The notes below the pieces were generated by a model, which ran no database searches, was not told where the DNA came from, and saw only the letters and a program-made list of their open reading frames with translations. A program made the position numbers and the translations under genes. From CAVUQH01 sp963774445 (GTDB lineage: Bacteria > Myxococcota_A > Polyangia > Haliangiales > Haliangiaceae), in assembly GCA_963774445.1 (NCBI GenBank), contig CAVZFC010000029.1:124001-188000 (forward strand): a DNA stretch of 64,000 bases, in the 5' to 3' direction. This document shows positions 9,859 to 21,446 of the stretch, one piece after another (the first letter of the stretch is position 1; each line of letters begins with the position of its first letter).

Positions 9859-12114
9859 ATGAGCCGCAACGTCCGCCAGAAGCCCCACTACATCGATCCC
9901 GAGCTCGACGACCTCGAGGAAGCGCCACTCCGCCCCGCGACCCCCGGCGCCGTCAGCACCGCCCACCTCAGCTACGCCAACGTGGTCCCCGCGGCGCCCC
10001 GCGGTCCGCGCCTCAGCCTCGCCGACGCCTGGGCCGCCGGCGACGCCCACCGCGCCGCCATCCAGCGCAAGGCCAGCTCGGGCGCCAACGCCTGGGAAGA
10101 CTACATCTTCGGCGCCCACCTCGGCGCCATGCCGCCCGCAGACGCGACCGAGCCCCAACCGGCCACGGTCCAGCGCAAGGCAAACGACCGCTCCCCCACT
10201 GACACCGACATCCAGGCCATCGCCGCCTCCGGCATCGAAGGCAACGGCCAACCGCTGCCCCACCTCGACCGCATCCAGGCCGCCTTCGGCCCCCACGACG
10301 TCAGCCGCGTCCGCGCCCACATCGGCGGCCCCGCCGCGTCCGCCGCCGACGCCATCGGCGCCGAAGCCTACGCCACCGGCACCGACGTCGCCTTCCAATC
10401 CACCCCCGACCTCCACACCGCCGCCCACGAGGCCGCCCACGTCATCCAGCAACAACAAGGCGTCCACCTCAAAGGCGGCGTCGGCCAGGCCGGCGACACC
10501 TACGAACAACACGCCGACGCCGTCGCCGACAAAGTCGTCCGCGGCGAATCCGCGGAAACGCTGCTGACCAACGTCACGACGACCTCATCCGGCGGGCCCT
10601 CGATTCAGTTGCGACCACACAGGCATCGTCGCGCAAAGGCCATGGCAAGACACACGGACGTCACCCGGATGCTCGAACACGCTGATCTCGCCACGCACAG
10701 CTTCGACGACGGGATTGGGTTTGCCGTGCAGCTCTACAAGATCGTCGACGGCGTCATCCACGCCGACTCCCTGCACGATCAACTCCGCAGCTCGTATGAC
10801 AAAGCATCCGATGCCTACGACGACGCAAAGAAACCTGGCGGCGCCGAGGTCTTCTTCTCGTTCCTCGGCTCAATGGCGGACTTGGGGCTCGGCGCGTACG
10901 GACTCTACCGAGGAATCAGTGGTCTGGCGCGAACCATCCGCGACACCAAGTCGGCAATCGACGGCGCCAAAGCGCTGCGGCAGCAAGGCTTTGCGGGTGA
11001 CGCGGCTGCAGAACTTGCAGCTGGGGCACGAAAAAGCGGCGCGCAACTCGAGACAGCATACAAAGGTGGTTCCGGCGCAATCAAAGCAGCGAAGGGTGTA
11101 ACGGGTGTGGTCACAGGCCCCTCACCCGACCTTGCAAAACAGCTCACGGATCTGGTCGCCCGCAACGCCGATCAGGCAAATGCTGCATTTCTGGGATTCG
11201 CGAAGGGGCAAGCGGGCTTCGACATGCTCATTGTTCGGCGCACTGGTTCGTTCGCGATCGACCAAATGGACTTCATCCGTCGAGAGCTTGCCGCGATCGC
11301 GAGGGACGGCCTTTCCATCTCGGAAGGAGACCTGGACAGGATCATCGCTGCCGCAGACCGGGCACGTGAAACCGGCGTTCGATTCGCGGAAGGCATGAGA
11401 GCATGCCAACAGCTTTGGTCGGCGTATCAGGCCGGTGGTCGAGATGCTCTTGCAGATCCACGGCAGAGGACGATGTTCGACGTCGTCAGCGAGTGGATTC
11501 GCAGCGGCGACCCCAGAGCGCAGGGCATCCAGGTCGCCGCTGATGAGCGGCGCATCCAATACATATTCGACACGCGCCCATACGAGGACGCGCACCACGT
11601 GGGTGGAACCGGGAGCCGACTCATCGAGACCTGCAAGTGCCACGCCTTTGCAACACAAGTCCAGCAAGAAGGATCCGCCCGACTCTTCTTCAGCGATGTG
11701 AAAGTGGAACGCGCGCTCTCCATCTATGTTGACAAGAAGCGTGAACTCAAGGGCGGTCCGGCCCAGTGGGCAATGCAAAAGGTGCCGGTCGCCAATGGCG
11801 CAAACCAGTGGGCTTGCACACCGAGCCTGGCGAAGGCTCTCGCGTCGATAGGAGTGCGTTCGATCGCAGCAGATGCCGAGATTACGTTGACCGCAAATGG
11901 CGAGGAACGGAAGATCAGTGGTCAGAACTCGAACAGCCCGTGGTTCGAGGAGTGGTGGGAGACACCCGCCTTCGCGTCGTTCTGGCAGACCTCCCTCGGA
12001 GGGCGCTTTGGGTTCCTCTACGACAGAAAAAAGGCTCATCGCATCACCTTCTCCGCGGGCATAGGGAAACAAGAAGCCAGCACCCACGTGCACGAACCCC
12101 CAAGCTTCAGTTGA
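9859..12114 (+). CDS. DUF4157 (eCIS-associated) putative effector/toxin
   Basis: 751 residues. The N-terminal third matches DUF4157, the metalloprotease-like domain of proteins linked to extracellular contractile injection systems. It has a disordered Pro/Ala-rich lead, two (I/V)QRKA motifs near residues 68 and 103, and a core with HEAAH at 190-194 (HExxH), followed by Y-E-Q-H-A-D-A-V-A-D. In this family the domain is thought to mark or load cargo, and the variable C-terminus carries the toxic activity. Residues 300-430 include Gly/Ala-rich helical sequence; residues 560-751 form a distinct unknown domain with conserved-looking His, Cys and Trp. From about base 10,580 onward GC is visibly lower than in the N-terminal part, suggesting domain replacement. 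Start ATG 9859 has a CGAGGT ribosome site 6 bp upstream. No sheath or tube genes are in the window. Confidence 0.8.
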   Translation: MSRNVRQKPHYIDPELDDLEEAPLRPATPGAVSTAHLSYANVVPAAPRGPRLSLADAWAAGDAHRAAIQRKASSGANAWEDYIFGAHLGAMPPADATEPQPATVQRKANDRSPTDTDIQAIAASGIEGNGQPLPHLDRIQAAFGPHDVSRVRAHIGGPAASAADAIGAEAYATGTDVAFQSTPDLHTAAHEAAHVIQQQQGVHLKGGVGQAGDTYEQHADAVADKVVRGESAETLLTNVTTTSSGGPSIQLRPHRHRRAKAMARHTDVTRMLEHADLATHSFDDGIGFAVQLYKIVDGVIHADSLHDQLRSSYDKASDAYDDAKKPGGAEVFFSFLGSMADLGLGAYGLYRGISGLARTIRDTKSAIDGAKALRQQGFAGDAAAELAAGARKSGAQLETAYKGGSGAIKAAKGVTGVVTGPSPDLAKQLTDLVARNADQANAAFLGFAKGQAGFDMLIVRRTGSFAIDQMDFIRRELAAIARDGLSISEGDLDRIIAAADRARETGVRFAEGMRACQQLWSAYQAGGRDALADPRQRTMFDVVSEWIRSGDPRAQGIQVAADERRIQYIFDTRPYEDAHHVGGTGSRLIETCKCHAFATQVQQEGSARLFFSDVKVERALSIYVDKKRELKGGPAQWAMQKVPVANGANQWACTPSLAKALASIGVRSIAADAEITLTANGEERKISGQNSNSPWFEEWWETPAFASFWQTSLGGRFGFLYDRKKAHRITFSAGIGKQEASTHVHEPPSFS

Positions 12115-12119
12115 ACGTC

Positions 12120-12779
12120 ATGAACGAATTGACCTCAGAGGAAATCGCCCAGAACCTGACGAAGCTGCGCCGGACCATCTGGCTAGTCGGTCTCGTTGCA
12201 GTGATCGCAGGCGGTGCCGCAGGATGGAGCATCCGGCGTCCGGACACCGCGAGCCACCGGCAAATCAGGCTGGTGGACTCGAGAGGCCACGTGCGCGCGA
12301 TGCTCCGGCTAGAACGCGACGAGCCGAAACTCGTGCTTCAGGATGCGAAGGGGTTGAACCGTGCCGAGCTGACCGAGCGAAGCCTCGCCTTGTTCAGTGC
12401 GGGAAGAAGAGTAGCGTGGCTGCACATCAATGAAATCGATGGAGCAGCGCTGGAGACCAGCAGCCAAGACGGAGAGCGTTCGGTCACAGTGGGAGCCTCA
12501 CAACTCGGAGCCACCGTCGGTGTCCGCAACTCGGATGCGGTAGTAGTGATGAGCGCGATGGGGAAGACCAGCCAATTGCTGGTTGGTGACTCCTCAGTTG
12601 CCGATCCCACATCGGGCTCGATCGCACTTCGAGCGAACGAATCTGCGGCAGACTTTGAAGCGAGGTTCTCCAGCTCCAGTGTGTCGTTGACCGCAGCGAG
12701 CCTGTCGACTGGACTGGACATACACGCGACCGAACCAACGGTGTGGCTGAATGGCCGGGCGGCCCTGCCGACGAGATAG
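12120..12779 (+). CDS. Single-pass membrane protein linked to the DUF4157 gene
   Basis: 219 residues, starting 5 bp after the DUF4157 stop at ATG 12120, so the two are almost certainly co-transcribed. After a short cytoplasmic N-terminus there is one TM helix (about 20-38). The exposed region begins with repeats of the form R-L-V-D-S-R-G-H-V-R-A-M-L and L-V-L-Q-D-A-K-G-L-N-R-A-E-L, a D-x-x-G-x-x-R-A-x-L beta repeat found in many uncharacterised proteins. The remainder is beta-rich, Ser/Ala-rich, and ends L-N-G-R-A-A-L-P-T-R. Composition matches the low-GC half of the neighbour. A role as immunity protein or toxin partner is possible from position alone; nothing in the sequence proves it. Confidence 0.75.
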   Translation: MNELTSEEIAQNLTKLRRTIWLVGLVAVIAGGAAGWSIRRPDTASHRQIRLVDSRGHVRAMLRLERDEPKLVLQDAKGLNRAELTERSLALFSAGRRVAWLHINEIDGAALETSSQDGERSVTVGASQLGATVGVRNSDAVVVMSAMGKTSQLLVGDSSVADPTSGSIALRANESAADFEARFSSSSVSLTAASLSTGLDIHATEPTVWLNGRAALPTR

Positions 12780-12870
12780 CGAAGAAACCACAACGATTGT
12801 TCGGGCCCTGGCTTTAGTGTGTACGCGGGCGGAGGGCGGTTGGTCGGTTGCGGGATCGTCGAGGAGTGCT

Positions 12871-12889
12871 CCGGCCGCGCAGCGGCCGG
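12871..12889. repeat. Perfect palindrome, 8-bp stem, GCA loop
   Basis: CCGGCCGC-GCA-GCGGCCGG forms an 8-bp perfect stem. It lies about 90 bp after the stop of the membrane protein gene and could act as a transcript-stabilising or REP-like hairpin. There is no T-run after it, so it is not a standard intrinsic terminator. Confidence 0.8.
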
Positions 12890-12917
12890 ATGCCAACGGA
12901 GCGCCGAGCGAGCACGT

Positions 12918-12942
12918 GCCGCCGGCGCGCAGCGCCGCCGGC
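12918..12942. repeat. Second palindrome with the same GCA loop
   Basis: The inner stem CGGCGC-GCA-GCGCCG is perfect and extends outward by four more pairs after one mismatch, giving 10 of 11 pairs. It shares the G-C-G-C-A-G-C-G core with the palindrome 30 bp upstream, so the two are probably members of one REP-like family. Confidence 0.75.
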
Positions 12943-12985
12943 GTATAGCGAGCGTATCCCGCAAACCGAGCCAACCGGCCCGTAG

Positions 12986-13082
12986 CCCGCGGGCGGGGTC
13001 CCGCGACTCGCTTCGCGGCCATCCGCCGTGCGGCGCGTCAACTGTGCATGCTGCGTCCTTCGACAAGCTCAGGACGAACGGG
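12986..13082. repeat. 97-bp direct repeat, copy 1
   Basis: First copy of a direct repeat with a 121-bp period. The two copies differ at only a few positions (three mismatches counted by eye). The 3' part contains CTTCGACAAGCTCAGGACGA, in which GTCCT and AGGAC can pair. This is a widespread interspersed repeat in GC-rich bacterial genomes. Confidence 0.85.
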
Positions 13083-13106
13083 GGCGAGATACTGCCCCCA
13101 CCCCGC

Positions 13107-13203
13107 CCCGCGGGCGGGGTCCCGCGACTCGCTTCGCGGCCATCAGCCGTGCGGCTCGTCAACTGCGCATGCTGCGTCCTTCGACAAGCTCAGGACGAAC
13201 GGG
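13107..13203. repeat. 97-bp direct repeat, copy 2
   Basis: Second copy of the repeat that begins at 12986, offset by 121 bp. The intervening 24 bp is C-rich. Near-identity of the copies suggests recent tandem duplication or gene conversion. Confidence 0.85.
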
Positions 13204-13270
13204 TCTGGGGGAACGAGTCGGGGGGCCGGAGTGAGCGGGGGCGAAATGCGCGGGCGGGGGTGCGGGGGGC

Positions 13271-14626
13271 TTAGTGGCGGGTGACTTTCCAGGTGGTCCA
13301 GACCTGGTCACGGATGGTTTCGGCGGTGGCGGTGGGGGCGGCGACGAGGAGGAGGACCGCGTCGTCGCGACGCTCGGACAGGCAGGCGTGTTTGCCGTCG
13401 GCGGTGAGCTGGACGGCGCGGTCGTCGGTGCGTTCTTTTTCGCTGGAGCCGGGGCCGCAGAGGCTGGCGAGGGAGTCGGCCAGGGCGTCTTGCAGCTCGT
13501 GGGCGTCGGCGGTGTGGTCGGCGACGACGTACTGGACGCCGATGGTGCCGTCGAGCTGGTCGGCGTTGCCTTTGGGGGCGTAGACGACCAGGCGGTCGCC
13601 GCCCCAGCCTTCGGCGGCCAGCTCGGCGGTCTCCTGGCGGATGCCGTGCTGGCGCAATAGCAGCTGCAGGCCGAGCTCGCCGGTGACGTTGTCGTAGGCG
13701 GGCAGGTAGCCGGGGAGCGATTTGATCGGCCGCGCCGCGATCTGATCGGGGCGCTCGTAGGTTTCGTACTTGGCCGGGTGCAGGATCTGCTCGGTGGCCA
13801 GGGGCGGCTTCTTGTAGATCTGATCGATGCGCGACCAGGGCTGGTGCTGGCGGAAGTAGGCGACGAAGCGGAGGCCTCCGGTGTAGGGGAAGACCAGCGC
13901 TTCGCGCAGGATCATCGGCGCCTTGGCCATGGCCGGGCTGCCGCTCGAGGCCGACACGTTCTCGGTCATCATGTCGACGACGCGTGGGTCGGACCAGGGC
14001 GAAACGCTGGGCATCATGTACTCCACCATCAGCGCCATGCCGTCGCCCTCGACCAGCGCCTGGCGCGCCGAGGTGGCGTCGCCGTTGTTCTTCTGCGCCT
14101 TCATGAAGTCGCGCAGGTCGAAGTGCTGGTCCTGCAGCGCGTGATCGATCTCGTGAGCCATGATGCCGTCGGCCATGCCGCCGCTGTTCTGCTGCCAGCC
14201 GGCGATGTACAGCTCTCGCTCCCACGGGTCGTAGAAACCGGCGATCTCGTCGGTCAATAGATCGATGACCAGCTGCTTGTAGTCGGCGTCCGCCGGCAGC
14301 ATGCCCATCCGCTTCATCGCCAGCCCTTCGGCGAGCAGGTCGTCGGGCGCGTACTCCTGGTCCATCCGCTCGAGGATCCGCTGGCGGATCTCTGCCTTGC
14401 TCATCAGCCCGCGCTTGATCGCGTGGCGGATCGACAGGCCGCGCAGGTCGGCGACCTTCTTGGCGATCTCGTCGGTCTTCTGCAGGGCCGACGGTGGCTT
14501 CTTGCCCTTGGTCTCGTCGCCCAGCGACACCCCGACCAGCGCCGCCACCAGGATTCCCGCAGCGATCGCCCCGGCGACCGCCGCACTCTTCCACCGCCCG
14601 CGCTGGCCGTCGCCCATCCTGGTCAT
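13271..14626 (-). CDS. Membrane-anchored zinc metalloprotease (HExxH, gluzincin-like)
   Basis: 451 residues from ATG 14626. An N-terminal hydrophobic segment (about 14-36) is a signal anchor or uncleaved signal. The zinc motif HEIDH is at 158-162, followed about 30 residues later by L-V-E-G-D-G (Glu 193), fitting the HExxH...E arrangement of gluzincins. The preceding F-Y-D-P-W-E-R-E-L-Y-I segment is also typical of this uncharacterised envelope metallopeptidase group in Myxococcota. The catalytic domain probably faces the periplasm. It is divergent from mfd with 49 bp between starts, so both promoters must lie in or near that gap. Substrate unknown. Confidence 0.75.
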   Translation of the reverse strand: MTRMGDGQRGRWKSAAVAGAIAAGILVAALVGVSLGDETKGKKPPSALQKTDEIAKKVADLRGLSIRHAIKRGLMSKAEIRQRILERMDQEYAPDDLLAEGLAMKRMGMLPADADYKQLVIDLLTDEIAGFYDPWERELYIAGWQQNSGGMADGIMAHEIDHALQDQHFDLRDFMKAQKNNGDATSARQALVEGDGMALMVEYMMPSVSPWSDPRVVDMMTENVSASSGSPAMAKAPMILREALVFPYTGGLRFVAYFRQHQPWSRIDQIYKKPPLATEQILHPAKYETYERPDQIAARPIKSLPGYLPAYDNVTGELGLQLLLRQHGIRQETAELAAEGWGGDRLVVYAPKGNADQLDGTIGVQYVVADHTADAHELQDALADSLASLCGPGSSEKERTDDRAVQLTADGKHACLSERRDDAVLLLVAAPTATAETIRDQVWTTWKVTRH

Positions 14627-14675
14627 TGTACGAGGTCGCGCGGCCCGGGCAACCTGCTACGCTGCTGCCCCGTCC

Positions 14676-18233
<3,558 letters not shown>

Positions 18234-18265
18234 GTAGCCGAATTCTGCTGTCTGGAGACCAACTT

Positions 18266-19264
18266 ATGCTCGCTTCGCGACGCTTCTTCACCGGCCTGGT
18301 CATCGCCGCCGCGCTCGCCTCCGTGGCCCCGGGGTGCCAGCGCACCAAGCACGACAAGGCCAAGAAGGAAGACCTGGCAAAGAAGGACAGCGACCACCAG
18401 GCCCCGGCGCTGCCGCCGCAGAGCCCCGACGAGCTCAGCGCGCCGATCGCCAAGGTCGACGACGTGACCATCACCGTCGGCGAGCTACAGGAGCAGATCA
18501 ACCGCCAGTCGCCGTACATCCGCCAGCGCTACACCTCGATGGAGCAGAAGCGCGAGTTCCTCGACAACCTGGTCCGCTTCGAGGTCCTGGCCAAGGAGGC
18601 CTACCGGCGCGGCTTCGACAAGAACCCGGACGTCGTCCGCACCATGAAGCAGGTGATGATCCAGAAGCTGATGCGGGACGAGTTCGAGAACAAGCTCAAG
18701 CCCGAGGACATCGGCGAAGACGAGATGAAGGCGTTCTTCGAGCAGCACGCCGACGAGTACAACAAGCCCGAAGAAGTGCGCGTGTCGGCGATCCTGCTCA
18801 AGTCCAAGGGCCGGGCCAAGCAGGTCGCCAAGGAGGCGCTGGGCGCGCCGGGCAGCACCAACAAAGGCTTCCGCGAGTTGGTCAACAAATACTCGCGCGA
18901 CGACAAGACCAAGATCCGCGGCGGCGATCTGCGCTACTTCTCGCAGGACACCACCGAGGTGCCCAAGCCGGTGGTCGAGGCCGCCTTTGCCCTGCAGAAG
19001 ACCGGCGACGTCGCCGGCCCGATCGCCGGGGGCGACGGCTACTACTACATCATCAAGCAGACCGGCAAGCGCAAGGCGATCGTCCGCGACTTCGAGAGCG
19101 TCAAGCGCCAGATCCAGAACCGCCTCTACCGCGACAAGCGCACCCAGGCGCAGAAAGACTTCATCAACGGCCTCAAGGCCAAGGCCAAGATCCAGATCCT
19201 GGACGACAACCTGGCCAAGGTCCGGGTCGACACCTCGTCGCGCGGGGCGCCCCGACACCACTGA
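18266..19264 (+). CDS. Parvulin-type peptidyl-prolyl isomerase lipoprotein
   Basis: 332 residues. Lipoprotein signal with A-P-G-C (Cys 24), a Lys-rich tether, then a SurA-like N-terminal helical domain (E-L-Q-E-Q-I-N-R-Q-S) and a PPIC/rotamase domain at about 165-260 (R-V-S-A-I-L-L, G-G-D-L-R-Y-F). It should act as a membrane-tethered periplasmic folding catalyst for outer-membrane proteins. ATG 18266 has GGAG 8 bp upstream. It sits between mfd and the SurA-like gene and all three are likely co-transcribed. The rotamase domain shows an insert of basic residues after R-V-S-A-I-L-L, compared with canonical parvulins. Confidence 0.88.
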   Translation: MLASRRFFTGLVIAAALASVAPGCQRTKHDKAKKEDLAKKDSDHQAPALPPQSPDELSAPIAKVDDVTITVGELQEQINRQSPYIRQRYTSMEQKREFLDNLVRFEVLAKEAYRRGFDKNPDVVRTMKQVMIQKLMRDEFENKLKPEDIGEDEMKAFFEQHADEYNKPEEVRVSAILLKSKGRAKQVAKEALGAPGSTNKGFRELVNKYSRDDKTKIRGGDLRYFSQDTTEVPKPVVEAAFALQKTGDVAGPIAGGDGYYYIIKQTGKRKAIVRDFESVKRQIQNRLYRDKRTQAQKDFINGLKAKAKIQILDDNLAKVRVDTSSRGAPRHH

Positions 19265-19279
19265 GAAACCGAAGTGATC

Positions 19280-20362
19280 ATGTATAGATACGCCGAGGCA
19301 ACGATCCGCCGGCCGGCGCGGTCCCAACGGGGAATGCGCCTACTGTCCACGCTGGCCGCCGCTGCGCTGGTCGCCGCCACCGCCGGCTCTGCCGCGGCGC
19401 AGCCCCGGTTGCGACCAACGCCGCCCAAGAAGGTTAACCATCGGAAGAGCCTCCTGGTCAACCGCGTGGTCGCGGTGATCAACAACGACATCGTCCTGCA
19501 GAGCGAGCTTCTGGCCCGCTCCGCGCCGATGGTTGCCGACCTGAACAGCGTGACCGACGCGCGCGAGCGCGCCCGCCGCCGCGAGAAGATCATCGACCAG
19601 GTCCTCGACGACATGATCAACGAAGATCTGGTCGTCCAGGCCGCCGGCGAAGCCCAACTCGAGGTCAAGCCCAAGGAAGTCGATGACGCCCTCGACGAGA
19701 TCAAGCGGCAGAACAAGCTCGACGACAAGGGGCTCGAGCAGGCCCTGGCGATGCAGGGCTACACGATCGCGTCGTACAAGAAAGACGTCAAGCGGCAGAT
19801 CCTGCGCATGCGCGCCGTCAACATGCTCGTTCGCCCACGCGTCACCGTCACCGACGACGATGTCCGCGCGCGCTACGACGAGATGGGGCGGCGGTCCGCG
19901 ACGGTCAGCAAGGTGCACCTGCACCACGTGCTGATCGCCCTGCCGGAGAAGCCGACCGAGGCGCAGCTGGACAAGGCCAAGGCTCGCGCGGCCGAGGTGA
20001 TCGAAAAGGCGCGCGCCGGCGAGGACTTCACCAAGCTGGCCAAGGAGTACTCCGACGACGTCTCGACCCGCGACGACGGCGGCGACCTGGGCGAGATCGA
20101 GCGCGGGACCATCGCCACCGAGTGGGAGCAGGTGGTCTTCGCCATGGACAAGGGCGAGGTTCGCGGCCCGATCAGTGGGCCGCGCGGGCTGCACGTCTTC
20201 TATGTCTCGGACGTGGTCAAGTCCGATCGCAAGCCGTTTGACGAGGTCAAGGAGAAGATCCGCAACGACCTGTACCGGCAAGAGATGGACAAGCAGACCC
20301 GACAGTGGATGGACGAGCTGCGCAAGAAGGCGCACATCGTCAAGCACCGCGACGCGGTCTGA
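19280..20362 (+). CDS. SurA-like periplasmic chaperone/peptidyl-prolyl isomerase
   Basis: About 360 residues. A cleavable signal peptide (A-A-A-A-L-V-A-A-T-A-G-S-A-A-A-Q) is followed by V-N-R-V-V-A-V-I-N-N-D-I-V-L, the SurA N-domain signature. A single parvulin domain lies at about 215-305 (H-L-H-H-V-L-I-A-L and G-G-D-L-G-E-I). It should chaperone unfolded outer-membrane proteins through the periplasm. Only one rotamase domain is present versus two in E. coli SurA. Starts GTG 19274, ATG 19280 and ATG 19334 are in frame; 19334 gives the most compact signal peptide but leaves almost no spacer from the G-rich ribosome site. It begins 15 bp after the parvulin lipoprotein gene. Confidence 0.85.
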   Translation: MYRYAEATIRRPARSQRGMRLLSTLAAAALVAATAGSAAAQPRLRPTPPKKVNHRKSLLVNRVVAVINNDIVLQSELLARSAPMVADLNSVTDARERARRREKIIDQVLDDMINEDLVVQAAGEAQLEVKPKEVDDALDEIKRQNKLDDKGLEQALAMQGYTIASYKKDVKRQILRMRAVNMLVRPRVTVTDDDVRARYDEMGRRSATVSKVHLHHVLIALPEKPTEAQLDKAKARAAEVIEKARAGEDFTKLAKEYSDDVSTRDDGGDLGEIERGTIATEWEQVVFAMDKGEVRGPISGPRGLHVFYVSDVVKSDRKPFDEVKEKIRNDLYRQEMDKQTRQWMDELRKKAHIVKHRDAV

Positions 20363-20457
20363 CCATCGCTCGCACAGATCGAGGCGCCCTCACCGATCCG
20401 CCCGGGCGGGCTTGGGTGTACCATGGTAGGCCCTGCTTCGAAGCCGGAGAGCCAAGC

Positions 20458-20766
20458 GTGATCGAGCACCGCAAGTCAGCCCGCCACGACGTCAACATTC
20501 AGGGCACCTTCACGGTCAAAGACCAGGCCCACGAAACCTCCATTCTCAACCTCTCGGTCGGTGGCGCGCTGGTGGTGTTCGAAGAGCGACTGTCGCCCAA
20601 CGAGCGCGTTACCCTGAGCTTCCGCGTGCCCACCCTCGAAACCGAGATCAAGGTCGGCGGGGTGGTCCGCTGGACCGGAGGCGAGGCCATCGGCGTGCAG
20701 TTCGATGGCCTCCGGGCCAAGGAAGTATGGGCGCTCAACAAGTACTTCGAATCGCTGCCCGGCTGA
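20458..20766 (+). CDS. PilZ domain protein (putative c-di-GMP receptor)
   Basis: 102 residues, essentially one PilZ domain. Both c-di-GMP-binding elements are present: RKSAR near the N-terminus (RxxxR) and N-L-S-V-G-G-A (the [D/N]xSxxG motif). The C-terminal beta strands end with G-E-A-I-G-V-Q-F. It probably binds c-di-GMP and acts by protein-protein contact. GTG 20458 is chosen because it precedes the RxxxR motif and has GGAG about 9 bp upstream. Its last 40 bp overlap the start of the next gene in another frame. Whether it shares a promoter with the SurA-like gene 95 bp upstream is uncertain; a CCGCCCGGGCGG palindrome lies between them at 20398-20409. Confidence 0.88.
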   Translation: MIEHRKSARHDVNIQGTFTVKDQAHETSILNLSVGGALVVFEERLSPNERVTLSFRVPTLETEIKVGGVVRWTGGEAIGVQFDGLRAKEVWALNKYFESLPG

Positions 20767-21446
20767 TCTTGCCGCTGGTCGCGGGGCTGTGGCCGGCGGT
20801 CGCGCGGGCCCAGACCCAGGCGGAGAGCCGGACCGAGCCGGTGGTGGTGGTCGACCTGCGCCCCGGCGACGCCGCCGCGCGGCACGCCTCCCGGCAGGGC
20901 TTCCTCGACGCCCTCTCTCACGTCACCGGTATCGAGCTGCCGGTCGACCCGACCCTGGCGCGCGCCCTGGCCGACGAGCCGGAGCCGCAGCTCGAGGTCA
21001 GCGCGGCGTCGCGGCGGTGGGACGGCCCCCGCGCCACCGTCAGGTCGTGGCGGGCCGGCGCCGCGTCGGCCAATGCCCTGGCCATCGCCCAGCTGCTCAC
21101 CGAGGTTGGCGTGCGCTTCGCGATCCTCCTGTGGGAGGACGGCCGGGCCGAGGTCTGGGCCCTGCCCCCGCTCGCCCACGCCGCCCGCCGCGTGACCAGT
21201 GGCATCATGCGGGCGCCAATCCCCCTGGCGGCGGCCATCCGCGACCAGGCGACCCGCCTGAACGGGCAGGATCCCGATGCGGACGTGCAGATCCTCACCG
21301 AGCCGAGTAAGAAGGAGAAAGCCAAGAAGCGGCAAAAGTGGTGGGTCTACGCGAGCATCATCGGAGCGGTTGCCGTCGGCGCGAGCATCGTCCTCGCCGG
21401 CGACCTGGCTACCGATCGGCAGCGCATCGAGCTGTCGTATCCCTGA
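20727..21446 (+). CDS. Exported protein with C-terminal TM helix, unknown function
   Basis: 239 residues. The N-terminal hydrophobic stretch ends P-A-V-A-R-A-Q, a plausible signal peptide. The middle is a mixed alpha/beta domain with V-V-V-V-D-L-R-P-G-D and F-A-I-L-L-W-E-D-G. A Lys-rich stretch (K-K-E-K-A-K-K-R-Q-K) precedes a C-terminal TM helix at about 208-229. I do not recognise the family. It overlaps the PilZ gene by 40 bp upstream and touches the peptidase gene downstream, so it belongs to a translationally coupled set. The topology (signal plus C-terminal anchor with basic stop-transfer) suggests a mostly periplasmic domain. Confidence 0.65.
   Translation: MGAQQVLRIAARLILPLVAGLWPAVARAQTQAESRTEPVVVVDLRPGDAAARHASRQGFLDALSHVTGIELPVDPTLARALADEPEPQLEVSAASRRWDGPRATVRSWRAGAASANALAIAQLLTEVGVRFAILLWEDGRAEVWALPPLAHAARRVTSGIMRAPIPLAAAIRDQATRLNGQDPDADVQILTEPSKKEKAKKRQKWWVYASIIGAVAVGASIVLAGDLATDRQRIELSYP

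Larger units (their letters stand above)
12780..13270. other. Repeat-rich intergenic region, no gene
   Basis: These 491 bases hold no credible gene. They contain two GC-rich palindromes with the same GCA loop, then two copies of a 97-bp direct repeat, and end in G-rich sequence up to the stop of the convergent metalloprotease gene. Short open frames here translate to strings such as F-D-K-L-R-T-N-G and V-L-S-L-S-K-D, which are common false translations of an interspersed intergenic repeat, not proteins. Confidence 0.8.

Noticed and set aside
13028..13274. Short frames reading F-D-K-L-R-T-N-G or L-R-Q-A-Q-D-E-R
   Set aside because: Typical false translations of a widespread intergenic repeat.
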